Assembly: GCA_036867785.1 (NCBI GenBank)
Contig: CP145409.1
Span: 1,488,001-1,552,000, forward strand
Length of the DNA: 64,000 nucleotides
Source of the DNA: Plasmodiophora brassicae
Lineage: Eukaryota; Endomyxa: Phytomyxea; Phytomyxea; Plasmodiophorida
Direction: 5' to 3'
The notes below the pieces were generated by a model. The model ran no database searches. It saw only the letters and a list, made by a program, of their open reading frames with translations, and was not told the DNA's origin. A program made the position numbers and the translations under genes. Below are positions 1 through 11,330 of this stretch, piece by piece. Positions within the stretch are counted from its first letter, which is position 1. Each line of letters begins with the position of its first letter.

Positions 1-2
1 TC

Positions 3-1598
3 GAATGGCCTCGTGAAGCCGACATACGACAATCCCAGAAGCTGCTGACCGACGACGAGAAGGCAGCATTCAAGGCGCAATGGGATGATCGCGACAAACT
101 GTGGAAATCTGACTCTGGACAGGTGTTAATTCCAAGCCATGACGACGCAGAGACGTTACGACTACGGATCCTGGTCGTGGCGCACTGCGGCAGTGCTATG
201 CATCGTGGCGGGACAACCACCAGAGAAGCGGTTATGAGACGATTCCGCTGGGCTGGAGTGGAGGAGCACGTGCAACAAATGTGCGATCAGTGCCTGCACT
301 GCGTCACCACTCGAGGAGGAGAACGGATTCCGCGGCCGCTGGGTCAGGCTGTTCACGGTCACGAAAGGTTTCAGGTGCTGCATATGGACTACGTGTACGT
401 CGAGCCGGTTCGCGGAGCGGACCACGACTACAAGTACATATTGCTGCTCAAGGACGACTTCTCGGGACTTGTCCGCCTGATTCCTTGCACGAACGCGACG
501 GCCCGGACTGCAGCTGATTCCCTGATGGCGTGGATCGCTGACTTCGGGACGCCAGAGATCCTGGTTACCGATGGTGGTTCACATTTCACCGCTGAGGTGA
601 TGGAGGATTTGAGTCGGCTACGTCACGTTGCGCATCACATCACGCTGGCGTACTGCCCATGGTCGAATGGAACGGTCGAACGGGCGAATGGAACGGTCGT
701 GGAGATGCTGAGGAGCCTACTGAATGAGAACCAGATCGACACCCACAACTGGCCGTACGCATGTCAGCTGGTGCAACACGCCATGAACCATACGCCTTCA
801 AAGCGTCGTGGAGGTCATGCACCGGTGACGGCGGCGTTTGGCATCCAACCGGAGAATCCTCTAGACCTGATCTGGGACTTGAAGGCTAGCAATTGGCGAC
901 CTGTGAATCCTGCGACCATTACTCAGCACATCGAGAAGATGAAGGACGATTTCGACAACATACACAAGGATGTCGAGATGGGCAAAGAGAAGCGGCATCG
1001 AGCCAATGTCCAGCAGCGCAACAGGCAGCTGCGTCCTGGAGACGATGAAGCGTTCATTCCAGGTGACTACGTCTTGTGCGCACGACCGAACATGGGCCCG
1101 GGGAACAAACTGATCGCCAAGTGGAATGGCCCATTCCGTGTGCTGCAGCGACTGAACGATCAGGTGTACCTGCTGTACGATCCTCTTCACGAGAAGGAGT
1201 TTCGGGCGCACATCCAACGGATCAGACGATACGCTGATGGGAAGTTGAACATGACGGCGACGGTGAAGAAGCATCTTCAGCACTCGAATCACAAGCTCTT
1301 GGTGGAGAATCTAGCTGACTGCCGATACAATGCGAGCGAGAAGCGAGTCGAAATCAAAGTGCTCTGGGAAGGATTCGAGGAAGCGGACGCCACATGGGAA
1401 CCGGCGGACATCATAATCGAGGACGTGCCGACGATGGTTCGTGATCTGTATGACCGACTGGGAGATGACCACCCTCAGGCGGAGGAATTGCGAACACTGT
1501 TGAACTCGGCGGCGACAAACGGGAATCGCCAGCCTGCCTCGAAACGACGTCAAGCAAAAGGAGCGCGACGTCAGAGGACTAAACGACCACGGAATTGA
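3..1598 (+). CDS. Gypsy pol C-terminal part: integrase and chromodomain (fragment)
   Basis: The frame is open from the window edge, so the protein starts outside. An HHCC zinc-binding domain (H..H with CDQC-LHC) lies near 180-300. The integrase core follows, with catalytic D in LLLKDDFSG, D in LVTDGGSHF and E in SNGTVERANG, at roughly 430-700. A chromodomain-type tail (KVLWEGFEEADATWEPA) lies near 1,350-1,420 and the end is rich in basic residues. Integrase joins element cDNA to the host chromosome, and chromodomains in this group are thought to steer integration to marked chromatin. It resembles the equivalent part of element C at 15.9-21.6 kb but belongs to a distinct family. Confidence 0.85.
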   Translation, partial: EWPREADIRQSQKLLTDDEKAAFKAQWDDRDKLWKSDSGQVLIPSHDDAETLRLRILVVAHCGSAMHRGGTTTREAVMRRFRWAGVEEHVQQMCDQCLHCVTTRGGERIPRPLGQAVHGHERFQVLHMDYVYVEPVRGADHDYKYILLLKDDFSGLVRLIPCTNATARTAADSLMAWIADFGTPEILVTDGGSHFTAEVMEDLSRLRHVAHHITLAYCPWSNGTVERANGTVVEMLRSLLNENQIDTHNWPYACQLVQHAMNHTPSKRRGGHAPVTAAFGIQPENPLDLIWDLKASNWRPVNPATITQHIEKMKDDFDNIHKDVEMGKEKRHRANVQQRNRQLRPGDDEAFIPGDYVLCARPNMGPGNKLIAKWNGPFRVLQRLNDQVYLLYDPLHEKEFRAHIQRIRRYADGKLNMTATVKKHLQHSNHKLLVENLADCRYNASEKRVEIKVLWEGFEEADATWEPADIIIEDVPTMVRDLYDRLGDDHPQAEELRTLLNSAATNGNRQPASKRRQAKGARRQRTKRPRN

Positions 1599-2736
1599 CG
1601 ATATGATGACCGGCCGGCTGGAACATGGTAAAATAGCTGGTCGAAGGTTGCTAACTGTACATAGGCAACGAGGAACAACGACGCGAAAACGGAAAGGACG
1701 TCGATCGGACGCACGGTGCGCGGAGCACCTGCGTGGGCACGGGGCCCGAACCACTGGGCATGGGACTCAGTCTGGGAACATTCAGCAAATTGGCCACTGA
1801 ATGGGATCATGTACCAAATGGAAACCAACGGTACGGAACTCGCATATGCATGGGGAAACACTCCACCACAGTCGGATCCTAAAGATTGGACTTCGGCTAA
1901 CCCTGGTAGTCGAACGGACGCCAGTCATCGGACTCCTAAAGATTGGGCTTCGGTGAACCGATATCGGATGGGAACGGAACTAACTACGGATGCACATGGC
2001 TGGACGCGGTGTGGGTATTCCTGGTGGTTGCGAGCGGAACTTACTGGACGCAGTAGTGAGCTCACAACCGGCGCTGATGTAGTGTGTTGGACGCAACTCA
2101 CAGAATCAGTGCATGGGGAACTGGAACTGGAATTGGATGGAACCTGGTGCGAATTGGGAACTGCGGGAATTGGAAATGCTGCCTTAATGTCGGCGTATGA
2201 CTTGTCGTACACCACATGGGGACGGTTGGCTGGATCACTGGGAAATATGGAACATTTGGTGACTCGCTGGAGTGATTTGGAATGGATGGGTGCCTGTAAC
2301 GAGGTGGCCACCTCCCACGTGGGGGTGGATGTCGTCAGTATGGCTGAGAACTGTTAGCACTATGCTGACATGGTCCGGCGAATCTGATTCACTCAACTCC
2401 GTCCTTATTGCGATGAGTCTAATCTCAAGAAACGGGCGTGACCAATCTGAACGCGCACACGAACCAAGTAACGCCTACGTGTCGCACGAATGCAGCAACG
2501 AGCCTACGTATCTCTACGTCTGCATCCAGGTCATGTTCGGAAAAGGGCAGTGTAGACGGTGGAGCAGTGCAGCATGCCCTGTCACAGCCAGAGATACCAA
2601 GAACAGCATCTAGGAGAGGCAGCCCTAAGACCAGGAGAGTCCGTACGGCATGCGGGAAGGCCGGACGGCATGAGGAAGAAGGATCACGGATCTGGGAACG
2701 AGGACGCTGAGGTTCTCTATACACGATCTACAACAG
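1599..2736 (+). other. non-coding 3' region / probable LTR part of Gypsy A1
   Basis: There is no supported gene. The sequence holds short internal direct repeats, such as two CCTAAAGATTGG-containing segments near 1,878 and 1,935. It aligns along its length with 58,9xx-59,992 next to the second copy of this family. It is probably 3' UTR plus LTR, but no matching 5' LTR is present, so the LTR limits cannot be fixed here. Confidence 0.5.
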
Positions 2737-2880
2737 CGGCTTCGGGACGAGCAGCGAGAGGAGCGCCAACAACAGCAAATGCTGGCGATAATTGCTCTTT
2801 TGAGTAAGAACAATCAATTAATGTTTATTCGCACCCGAGGTATTCCTCCAGTGAGGGCGGAAGCATGTCTAAGTACATGC
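2717..2880 (+). pseudogene. possible Myb/SANT-like partner ORF, C-terminal scrap
   Basis: One plus-strand frame reads RLRDEQREERQQQQMLAII and then LLSKNNQ before ending near 2,880. This resembles the charged, glutamine-rich tail of the second Harbinger protein and it converges on the transposase, as expected. It is too short and lacks the DNA-binding part, so the call rests mainly on context. Its beginning overlaps the presumed Gypsy A1 end. Confidence 0.3.
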
Positions 2881-4112
2881 TGATTTGGTTGCCACGTGGT
2901 TGCAGTGTTGTATGGCAGTTTGTCAACAACGTGGCGACCAAGAACGAAATCCCAACCGGAGCCTTTCGGACCTTCTGCTTCTTGTCGAAGTCCATGTACG
3001 CCCACAACGTCTTCACCCGTCCGAACGCCCATTCGACGGCCTCGCGAACCGAGCTCATTGCGGCATTGAAGTGCTGTTGAAGAGATCCAGGAGCCGGAGC
3101 GTTAAAAGGGCAACACATCAGGTCGTTGCAGCCATAGGCAGGGTCCCCATAGATAAGGCGTCCCCCGAACACGTCAGGGCGGCTCCTTAATAAGGGCAGA
3201 ACATTGCTCATGGACAGCAGCGTCGTGTCATGTCGCCGACCTTCGACGGGGCCGTACATACTGACAATGAGCCCGTCAGGCGTCGTTATGCCCTGCCAAC
3301 TAAAACAATGTGTCCTCGTGTGCCCACTGAACACGGACCTCTGAAGGTTTTCGCCGGAGGGAGCGCCATCTCTAGGGCTTGGGCGGCACAAGTGCTGCTT
3401 GGTGCCATCAATGAACGCCCAACAGTTCGGAAGTGGCGCTCCCTTCTCCTGGATTGCTTGACAGTATCCAGCAATTCGAGCTTCGACCACTGGCATGTTG
3501 AAGTAGATCAAGTGCTTGTGGTTCCGGTACACAAGCTTCGCGGTGTGCCAGAACAGTCGCGACATCGCAGGTTCCGAGCGCCCGAACTCATTCGCGATAG
3601 TGTACAGCCATGCTGGCTCCGCTAACCGCCGGCACAGCAGGGCAATCCCCTCAAGGCCGGAGATTATCGCCTGCTTTCGTCACGACCACATCCGGGATCT
3701 TGAGAGCTCGCCGGAGTCGCCGTAACTCGGATATCGTGAAACGATATCGTCTCCTGGCAGCCGCGTCTGGCAGAAGCGGATCGAAGCGGTTGCTGTGGTC
3801 GATTTCTGCGCCTGCAGATCGCACCGCGAACCATCGGTTGTCAAGCATGACCGACATGATCTCCTGGAAACGTCGCCTATTCCAGCCAACGCCGACAAAC
3901 ACGAGCAGAATAACTCGGATCGCCTCTTCGTCCGTCAAACGCGGTACGTTCATATTGCTATGAACGGAACGGAAACGCTTTCGAAAGGCAACACCTGTCA
4001 ACTTTCCCGTTACGTGACTGACTGCAGCAGCGACTGTAGCTGTGCCGGGCAGCGGGACGGGAAACTGAACGGAAAAGTGGCTCCGAAAGTTCTCTAATAA
4101 CTGGGGTACCAT
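2825..4112 (-). pseudogene. Harbinger-type transposase (DDE_Tnp_4), frame-disrupted
   Basis: The product would be a nuclear DDE endonuclease that cuts and moves the element. The C-terminal half shows the catalytic residues: D in FIDGT, D in YGDPAYG and E in REAVEWAFGR. The middle part has the family's helix-rich region (EGIALLCRRLAEPAW, GRSEPAMSRLFWHTAK). The first half ends near 3,651 and the second continues in another frame from about 3,660, so a frame change or very short intron separates them. ATGs at 4,112 and about 3,953 are both possible starts; the second gives about 375 residues, normal for the family. No signal peptide or membrane segment is expected. Confidence 0.75.
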
Positions 4113-4189
4113 TCCATTCTATTACTATACCGGTAGGGAGAGCAAAAATCGTATGACGTTTTTTGGAAGGACGTCCGTTGAGAGGATTT

Positions 4190-4323
4190 TTGGAAAATCG
4201 GGGCCCGAAATTGGCACCAAATTGGCACTTGGTAGTGCCAATTTGGTGTCGTCAAGTGCCAATAAAGGGCCGATGGGCTAATCCACGGGATGGCACTAAT
4301 TTGGCACTTCTATTTTTCCAGTG
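4190..4323. repeat. element terminus with foldback repeats, ending CCAGTG
   Basis: The 130 bp before the gag sequence contains repeated TTGGCAC/GTGCCAA motifs and one strong foldback near 4,210-4,252 (CACCAAATTGGCACT paired with AGTGCCAATTTGGTG). It stops at TTTTTCCAGTG. Read outward-in, the end is CACTGGAAAAATAG, close to the CACTGGGAAAAATTC ends of the CACTA element at 11,083-22,128. It is therefore probably the right end of a DNA transposon inserted in Gypsy gag; the partner end was not found. Confidence 0.5.
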
Positions 4324-7300
4324 CTCCTGGCTAGCTGCCTGAAGGGCGAAGCGCGTTTCGTTTTTCGTCAACTGGATGCGACCGCCTCCCCAGCAGCGTT
4401 CGCCGCGCTGCTCCGGTTTAATTTTCCAGAACCGGACGTCGAGACCCTAGAATCGCGGTTCGACGCTCTTCGTCAAACGGGACCGTTCGATGCTCATCTG
4501 CGTCGGTTCATGTACCTGTACAACGCGGTACAGTCGGCCTCGAAGGGTGAGTACATTCTCCCGTCAAAGCGCCTCGCGACGAAGTTCCGCAAGTCGCTCG
4601 TCCCAGAGCTTTCGACCGAGCTTTTCAAGCTCAATCCGCCGACATTCGACGCCATGGTCAAAGAGGCAGCGCGCCTGGCCCCCCTCTATGCCCCGGCACA
4701 CGCGCTCCTCGCTACGGATGCCTCGCCGGCCAGTCGGACCAAGCTAACGCCGGAGGAGCGCGAGCGCTGCAAACGGCAAGGATTGTGCATGTATTGCCGG
4801 CAGCCCGGACATATGGTCGCAACATGCCCACATCGTCCGCCGGGAAATGGTCAAGGGTGACTGCTCCCGGGTTGGCAGCTCACCCTCTCTCGATACACGA
4901 ATGTTCTTCGTCCTCGCAACCCGACACTGTCCTCGTCACTGCTCTTTGTTTCGCAACTGCTCATTCATCTCATCATTTACTCGTTCCGTTCCAATCCACG
5001 GGCGATCGCCCGTGGGCGACGACGGCCCTTTTGGACTGTGGAGCGACATCTGCCTTCGTCGACGCCGGTTTCGCCCGCCGCTATGGCCTGCCGCTCCGCT
5101 CCAAAGCACAACCGATTCCCGTCAAGGTTGTTGACGGCCGTCACCTGCCACCGATCACATTGGAGACGTCGCCATTGCCGTGTTCCGTCAACGGGGCCTT
5201 CCACGACACAATTGTCCTCAACGTTATTGACGCTCCGAGTCACCGTATAATTCTGGGGCTGCCCTGGCTCGAACAGCACAATCCGGATATCGACTGGCGT
5301 CGTCGCACCGTACGCGAACGTCTTACTCGGGGATCACCGCGTTTGTGGCTCGATGCTCGGGCCGGTGGGAACCCCACCGGCTCTGCCGACACGGTTGGCT
5401 GCTCTGCTGCCACGGTCGCCCTTTCTGATGACACGGTCGCCTGCTCTCCTGACACGGTCGCCTGCTCTCCTGACACGGTCGCCTGCTCTCCTGACACGGC
5501 CGTCTGCTCTCCTGACACGGCCGTCTGCTCTCCTGACACGGCCGCGTTATTATGCTGCGCCGACGGGTTGCCCGTCGAACCCGGACCGCTTCCGAACGCA
5601 CCGCCTTCGGACATTGATCACTTCCTCGCCTCGTCGTCTCCCGTTACTGCCCAGCCGTTACCACCGGTGGGTGCTTCTCTGGTCGCCGTCGACGTTCCGG
5701 AACTAGTGCAGCCTGCGCCTGCTACTGACCAGCCATTAGTGCCGGTGGCTGCTTCTCTGGTTGACGGTCCGGAACTAGTGCCGCCTGTGTCTGCCGCTGG
5801 TCGACCAGTGAATTCCGCCGCACCGCCTGCGCCGGCGACCGCAGCTACCGCCAATGTTCCGCCACCGCTCCCGCCTCTTTCGTGCTTGGCACCCATATCG
5901 GCGGCCCCCTCTTGTTCAGAACCTTCCTTGGTTTCGCCGACACGCCGCCGCGCGGGTCGACGCGCCTCTTTCGCCTGCTCAGGGCGCAGCATGCCACGCG
6001 GGTCACTCGCCTCCCAGCTGTGTGCGCTCGTTGGGCTGGTCGCCCTCCTGGTATTGATCGCCAACAGCTCCGCCCCGAGACGTGCGCCTTCCATGCTTCC
6101 GGATCCCTGCGTCATCGACAACGCCTTGCTGACTGCCGTGCCGCAGGCCTCCACGTCGTCGCCTGTTGGCACGGATCCGTTGACTACGGAGCCGCCACGC
6201 GAACCTGTGGAGCCGCTCTCCATCGCGTTTGTTTCCGCCGAACCGTTCTTAGACGACGTGCAAGACGGCGCAGACTGCTATGCCATCCACTACACATGGT
6301 CACCGTCCGATTCCGCTGCCCACGCCGCGGAACTACCGCCGCAATATCAGGAGTTTACTGACGTCTTCGATAAGGCGGACTCAACGACTCTTCCTGATCA
6401 CCGACAGTTCGACTGTCCGATTGACCTGAAAACCGGTGGCGACCCGCCGTATTGCCGTCTGCACGGGCTGTCACCCCGGGAACAAGAAGCCTTGAAGGAG
6501 TATCTCAAGATCAATTTGGAAGCTAATCTCATTCGTCCATCCCGTTCATCGGCGGGCGCCCCAATTCTGTTCGTCAAGAAGAAGGACTGTAGTCTTCGCC
6601 TGTGCGTAGACTACCGCGGTCTAAACTCTGTTACTATCAAGAACCGATATCCGGTTCCACTTATCGACCAGCTCTTGATCCAGCTGGGCTCCGGAACAAT
6701 CTTCACGAAAATCGACCTCCGCAGCGCCTATAACCAAGTTCGGATCCGAGAAGGCGATGAGTGGAAGACAGCCTTCCGCACGCCGTACGGCTTGTTCGAG
6801 TACTTAGTCATGCCGTTTGGCTTAGCCAACGCGCCGGCCTCCTTCCAGTACTTCATGAACGAGACGTTCAAGGATTTCCTTGATGTATTTGTGGTAATCT
6901 ACTTGGACGACATCCTGATCTACTCATCGACTCCCGAGGACCATGAACGCCATGTCCGTCTCGTCCTAGAGCGACTCCGCACTGCTCAACTCCACGCTAA
7001 ACTGGAGAAGTGCGTCTTCAATACGGTCAAGTGGAATTCTTAGGTTTCTTGGTGTCCTCCTCCGGGATACGGGCTGACCCCTCCAGGATCGATTGCATTC
7101 TCTCGTGGCAACAGCCGACCGACGTCCACGGGGTGCAGGTATTTCTCGGGTTCGCTAACTTCTATCGCAAGTTCGTTCCCCACTTCGCAGAACTGGCCTT
7201 ACCGCTGACAAATCTCACGCGTGATAACGTGCCGTTTCGTTGGGACCAATCGGCAGAAGCCGCATTCACGGCGCTCAAGGTTGCTTTCACGTCAGCCCCT

Positions 7301-9316
7301 GTCCTTGCTCATTTCGACCCAGATCGCCCGTGCGAAGTGGAAACGGATGCTTCCGATTTCGCGGTGGCAATGGTATTGTCGCAGCGGGGGCCCGATGATG
7401 AACTTCACCCGTTGGCATTCTTCTCGCGCAAGCTCGCGCCTGCTGAGATCAATTTTCCTATCTACGACAAGGAACTTCTCGCGGTCGTCCAGACCTTCGA
7501 GAAGTGGCGTCAGTTCCTGGACTCATCGCGGCACCAGACCGTCATCCACAGCGATCATCGGAATCTGGAGTACTTCACCAGCACTCACAAACTGAATCGT
7601 TGTCAAGTCCGATGGTCCCAACTGCTTAACGAATTTGATTTCGTTATCCAACACCGACCAGGCCGTCTTCATGGCAAGGCGGACGCCCTGACTCGTCGCC
7701 CCGAATACGCGCCTTCTGATCAGGATGAGGTTGTGCTCCAGCAGTCACTCCTGCTCCTTCCACCGTCGCGGCTCGGGCCAGGACCTCTACAGGAGGTCCA
7801 GATCCACGTGACCGATACTCCAACCGACGCACTCCTCGATCGTATCCGCCGCAACCAAGCTTCCGACCCGTTTGTGTGCCGCACCCGTCAGCGACTTCAT
7901 CGTCCGAGCGGCCGCCACTTTAGCGTCCGAGACGACGTTCTATACCGTGGACATTCTGTGGTTGTCTCTGGCGATGACTGCAAACTGGACATTCTTCGTT
8001 ATTTCCACGATAATGTCACGGCGGGCCACCTCGGTATTCGAAAAACCGTGCAGTTAATTCGCCGCGAATTTTGGTGGCCGGGTTTAACCCCTTTCGTAAC
8101 CCGCTACGTGCTCTCCTGCGATACGTGTCGTCGGACTAAGACGGCTCGGCACAAGCCCTTCGGATTACTCATGCCACTCCCTCTGCCGACGACTCTGTGG
8201 CGGTCCATTTCCATGGACTTCGTGGTTAAGCTTCCCTGCTCGAACGGGTATGACTCCATCCTCGTCGTCGTTGACCGCCTCTCCAAGATGGCGCATTTTA
8301 TTCCTTGCAACGAAACAATATCATCTGTCGACCTTGCCGCCTTGTTTCTAGCAAATGTCTTCCGCTTAAATGGCCTCCCTGGCGATATCGTGTCGGACCG
8401 AGGGCCTCAGTTCATCGCTAAGTTCTGGAAGCAACTTCTCATACGTCTCGGCGTGCAACGCAACCTGTCTTCTTCGCGGCACCCAGAATCCGATGGCCAA
8501 ACCGAGCGGGTGAACCAAGTCATGGAACAGTATCCCCGTGCGTACGTCAACTACTTACAAGACGACTGGCATCCGCTCCTTGCCGTAGCCGAATTTTCGT
8601 ACAACAATGCAGACCATACCGCGACAGGTATGTCACCGTTTTTCGCGAATTATGGCTACCATCCACGTGTGATGGACGTGCAACCTCGACCGTCTACCAG
8701 CGCCAATCCGACTGCCGACGAGCGAGCTGAGTCCTTGCAGAGGATTCGCAACTTCTTGACCCGCCAATTGACTCGAGCTTCTGCCGATTCCAAACGATTC
8801 GCCGACGCGAAGCGGCAAACGTCTCCGAAGTTTCAGGTGGGCGACTTAGTGATGTTACGTCGCGGCTCCCTGAAAACTCTGCGACCCTGCGCGAAGCTCG
8901 ACTACCAATTTTTAGGGCCATTCCCTATCCGCCAACTCGTCAATCCGGTTGCCTTTCAACTCGACCTTCCTGCCGAGTTCCGTATCCACAATGTATTTCA
9001 TGTATCTCAACTCGAGCCTTACGTCGCCAACCTTATCCCTGGTCGCACTCAACCTCCTCCTCCACCGATTCTCCTCGCGGATGACGATACTCCCCTCTTC
9101 ATCGTTCACGATGTTCTCGATTCTCGATATCGCCGTTCCCGATTGGAATATTTGATCGACTGGGAGGGGTACCCGCCTTCTGAACGCACGTGGGAACCCG
9201 CAGGAGAACTACACGGTACAGGTGGGCTCAACGAATTGTTGGCTAACTTCCACGCTCGGTACCCAACCAAGCCGGGGCCGAAGTGGCGAAAGCCACCCCG
9301 CAGGCCGGCCCGATGA
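4324..9316 (+). pseudogene. Gypsy B gag-pol coding region (gag partial, about two breaks)
   Basis: Domains in order: the C-terminal half of gag with a CCHC knuckle ([14 protein letters not shown]) near 4,785-4,830; an aspartic protease ([12 protein letters not shown]) near 5,030; a long Ser/Pro/Ala-rich linker with 21-bp repeats; reverse transcriptase with the YLDD active site near 6,900; RNase H near 7,330-7,680 (ETDASDFA, HSDHRNLEYF); integrase HHCC near 8,020-8,130; an integrase core with MDFVVKLP and a VSDRGPQF aspartate region; and a chromodomain (YLIDWEGYPPSERTWEPA) near 9,150-9,200. The order (RT-RNase H-integrase) defines Ty3/Gypsy and the chromodomain places it among chromoviruses. 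It looks nearly whole except for the missing beginning and about two breaks. Confidence 0.85.
5385..5550 (+). repeat. 21-bp minisatellite in the Gypsy B linker
   Basis: A 21-bp unit (CTCCTGACACGGTCGCCTGCT type) is repeated about six times in frame, giving [14 protein letters not shown] heptapeptides between protease and reverse transcriptase. The unit length keeps the frame. A variable linker here is unlikely to affect the enzymes. Confidence 0.8.
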
Positions 9317-9329
9317 CAGGGGACTATAC

Positions 9330-9463
9330 TGTTATGGCACGGCCGCGACGGGGGTCGCGCAGCCGCGCAGTTTGAATAAACGTCCACGGCAACCGACGGC
9401 TTCGGCAGTCGGTTAATTCCGTGTTGTGGAGACAATAGTCGTCCGTCGTGTCGTCTCCTGACA
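9330..9463 (+). repeat. LTR of Gypsy B (first copy)
   Basis: A 134-bp repeat runs from TGTTATGGCACGG to CTCCTGACA, with the TG...CA ends typical of LTRs. It lies 14 bp after the chromodomain stop, in the position of a 3' LTR. It contains a TTTGAATAAACG segment that could act as a polyadenylation signal. Confidence 0.85.
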
Positions 9464-9542
9464 GAAATCGGAAGCATCCGTTTCCACTTCGCACGGGCGA
9501 TCTGGGTCGAAATGAGCAAGGACAGGGGCTGACGTGAAATAC
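9464..9542 (-). other. 79-bp spacer between LTRs, mostly antisense Gypsy pol
   Basis: Apart from a few bases at its right edge, this segment is the reverse complement of about 7,286-7,360 (the RNase H region of the same element). It sits exactly between two LTR copies, and no end repeats of its own were seen. A strand-transfer accident during reverse transcription, or self-integration, is the simplest explanation. Confidence 0.75.
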
Positions 9543-9676
9543 TGTTATGGCACGGCCGCGACGGGGGTCGCGCAGCCGCGCAGTTTGAATAAACGTCCAC
9601 GGCAACCGACGGCTTCGGCAGTCGGTTAATTCCGTGTTGTGGAGACAATAGTCGTCCGTCGTGTCGTCTCCTGACA
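9543..9676 (+). repeat. LTR of Gypsy B (second copy)
   Basis: This is a second copy of the 134-bp LTR in the same orientation. It is followed directly by minus-strand integrase sequence of element D, so 9,676 is taken as the outer border of B. The matching left border is not in the window, so a target-site duplication could not be tested. Confidence 0.85.
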
Positions 9677-11082
9677 ATGAAGTCCATCGAAATAGACGAC
9701 CAGGGTGCTGTCGGAAGTGGTAACGGAGTGAGAAGGCCAGCGGGCTTGTGGCGTGGCGTCTTACAGCGCCGGCATATATCGTAGGACGCGACATAGTCCT
9801 TGACATACGACCGGAGCTTGCACCACCAGAATTCGCGTTGAACTAAGCGCAACGTCTTCCAGAAACCTAGATGGCCAGCAGCGGGCGAGTCGTGCAAGGT
9901 CTGAAGGATCTCGAGCTTGCAATCGTCCCTGACAACGATGAGACGGTGATCCCTGTAAAGCAGGGCGTCGATTAAGCAGAAACGGCGTCCTTTCGGAGTG
10001 CCGATGAGTGCCTTCATCTTCGCGACATAGGGATCCGTCTCCTGGTGCCGCCGAATGCGTTCAGTCAAGGGCTCCGAGCTGGTCTCCTGGTGCAAGGCGC
10101 TGATGGTGTGCCCGAGCGGGCCGGGGAGAAAGTGGTCCGGAGACAGCATGCGGAGGGAGCGTTGGATCATCTCTTCTTCCTCGCGCGAGGGCTGGTACTC
10201 TGGCCGGCGGGACAGGGCGTCCGCCTTTCCGTGAAGTCGTCCAGGGCGGTGTTGGATCCGAAAATCGAATTCGCCCAACAGCTCGGACCACCGCGCTTGC
10301 CGCCGGGAGAGTTTCTGCGTGCTGAGGAAGTACTCCAGGTTCCGGTGATCACTGTGGACCAGGGTCTGGTGCTGCGCGGAATCGAGGAACTGGCGCCACT
10401 TCTCAAACGACTGAACAATCGCTAACATCTCCTTATCGTGAATCTTGTAGTTGAGCTCCTCCTTCGTCAACTTACGAGAGTAGAACGCGAGTGGTCGCAG
10501 CTCATCGTCCGCGTCCCGCTGGGAGAGGACCATAGCAATGGCGAAGTCCGACGCGTCGGTCTCCACCTCGCAGGGCCGATCGGAGTTAAAGTGGGCCAGG
10601 ACTGGGGCCGACGTAAAGGCGGCTTGTAAGGAGCGGAAGGCGTTCTGCTCCAGATCAGTCCAGCGGAAGGTGACGTCATCACGAGTAAGATTAGTTAACG
10701 GTAGGGCAATCTCCCCGAAGTGAGGAATGAATTTGCGGTAGAAGTTCGCGAAACCCAGGAAGACGCGTACGCCGTTCGCGTCCTTGGGTGGTTCCCATGC
10801 CAATATGGTATCCACACGTGACTGATCGAGGCGGACTCCTGCAGCGGAGATGACATAGCCCAGGAACTCGACTTCCCGAGCGTCGAAGGAGCACTTCGAA
10901 AGCTTGGCGCTCAGTTTGGCCTGTCGTAGGCGGTCGATGACGAGTCTAACGTGCCGCTCGTGCTCCTGTGCGTCGCGAGAGAACACGAGGATATCGTCGA
11001 GATAGACGACGACGAATACGTCAACATAATCCCGGAATAGATCGTTCATAAAGCCTTGAAATGCTGCCGGGCCGTTGGAAAG
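9677..11082 (-). mobile_element. Ty3/Gypsy element D, 3' part (RT to integrase)
   Basis: On the minus strand this piece carries the later half of reverse transcriptase (with VYLDDILVFS near 10,990-11,020), RNase H (ETDASDFAIAM, HSDHRNLEYFL) and the integrase zinc domain. It stops in the integrase core where Gypsy B's LTR begins. The remaining part of D lies at 22,129-25,133, beyond the CACTA insertion at 11,083. D is related to but distinct from B. Its 3' LTR is not in the window. It looks like an old copy with interruptions by at least two other elements. Confidence 0.85.
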
Positions 11083-11330
11083 CACTGGGAAAAATTCAGT
11101 GCCAATCTCGAGCCAACATGGGGTCAACCGGCTGTCGGGAACTGACAGCCTCTTGGCCCCAGAATTGAGCGCATACTGAGCATTACCGTCAAAGCAGTCG
11201 TTACAGAGCTGCCTTGCTGTTGGCCATCCAGTTGATGGCCACTTGGCCATCCAGTTGACGGCCATTTGGCCCCAGAATTGAATGCATACTGACAGCCAGT
11301 CGTCACAGAGCTGACGTACCATTGGCTACC
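11083..11330 (+). repeat. CACTA left terminal and subterminal repeats
   Basis: After the 15-bp terminal repeat come two copies of TTGGCCCCAGAATTGA followed by GCATACTGA (near 11,153 and 11,268). Several TTGGCCATCCAGTTGA-type units lie near 11,220-11,265. Dense subterminal repeats of this sort are the usual transposase-binding region of CACTA elements. Confidence 0.75.

Larger units (their letters stand above)
1..2736 (+). mobile_element. Ty3/Gypsy element A1, 3' fragment
   Basis: This is the 3' part of a chromodomain Gypsy retrotransposon that continues off the left edge. It holds the end of pol (integrase plus chromodomain) and about 1.1 kb of downstream non-coding sequence. The region from about 1,224 onward is matched with many differences by a second fragment at 58,544-59,992, so both come from one family. 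The right end is placed after CTACAACA near 2,736 because that short motif also ends the second copy; this boundary is tentative. The divergence between the two fragments suggests an old family. No 5' part is in the window. Confidence 0.8.
2737..4323 (-). mobile_element. PIF/Harbinger element 1 (remnant)
   Basis: This stretch lies between two Gypsy fragments and carries a minus-strand Harbinger transposase, with a possible convergent glutamine-rich partner ORF on the plus strand. That arrangement is usual for the family, which encodes a DDE transposase and a Myb/SANT-like protein. The right limit is the CCAGTG junction at 4,323, where Gypsy gag sequence starts abruptly. The left limit is the tentative end of Gypsy A1. 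No clean terminal inverted repeat pair was found, so the element may be incomplete or compound. Confidence 0.6.
4324..9676 (+). mobile_element. Ty3/Gypsy element B, 5'-truncated
   Basis: This is a chromodomain Gypsy with gag (from an internal point), protease, reverse transcriptase, RNase H, integrase, chromodomain and 3' LTR. The 5' LTR and start of gag are missing at the CCAGTG junction. Two 134-bp LTR copies close the right end (9,330-9,463 and 9,543-9,676), separated by 79 bp that is mostly antisense pol. The right end abuts the integrase region of minus-strand element D, so B probably inserted into D. The two LTR copies look essentially identical, suggesting modest age. The coding part has about two breaks. 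Confidence 0.85.

Noticed and set aside
2237-2252. CACTGGGAAATATGG as a possible left CACTA end
   Set aside because: The surrounding text aligns with the other Gypsy A copy near 59,505, so it is ordinary family sequence.
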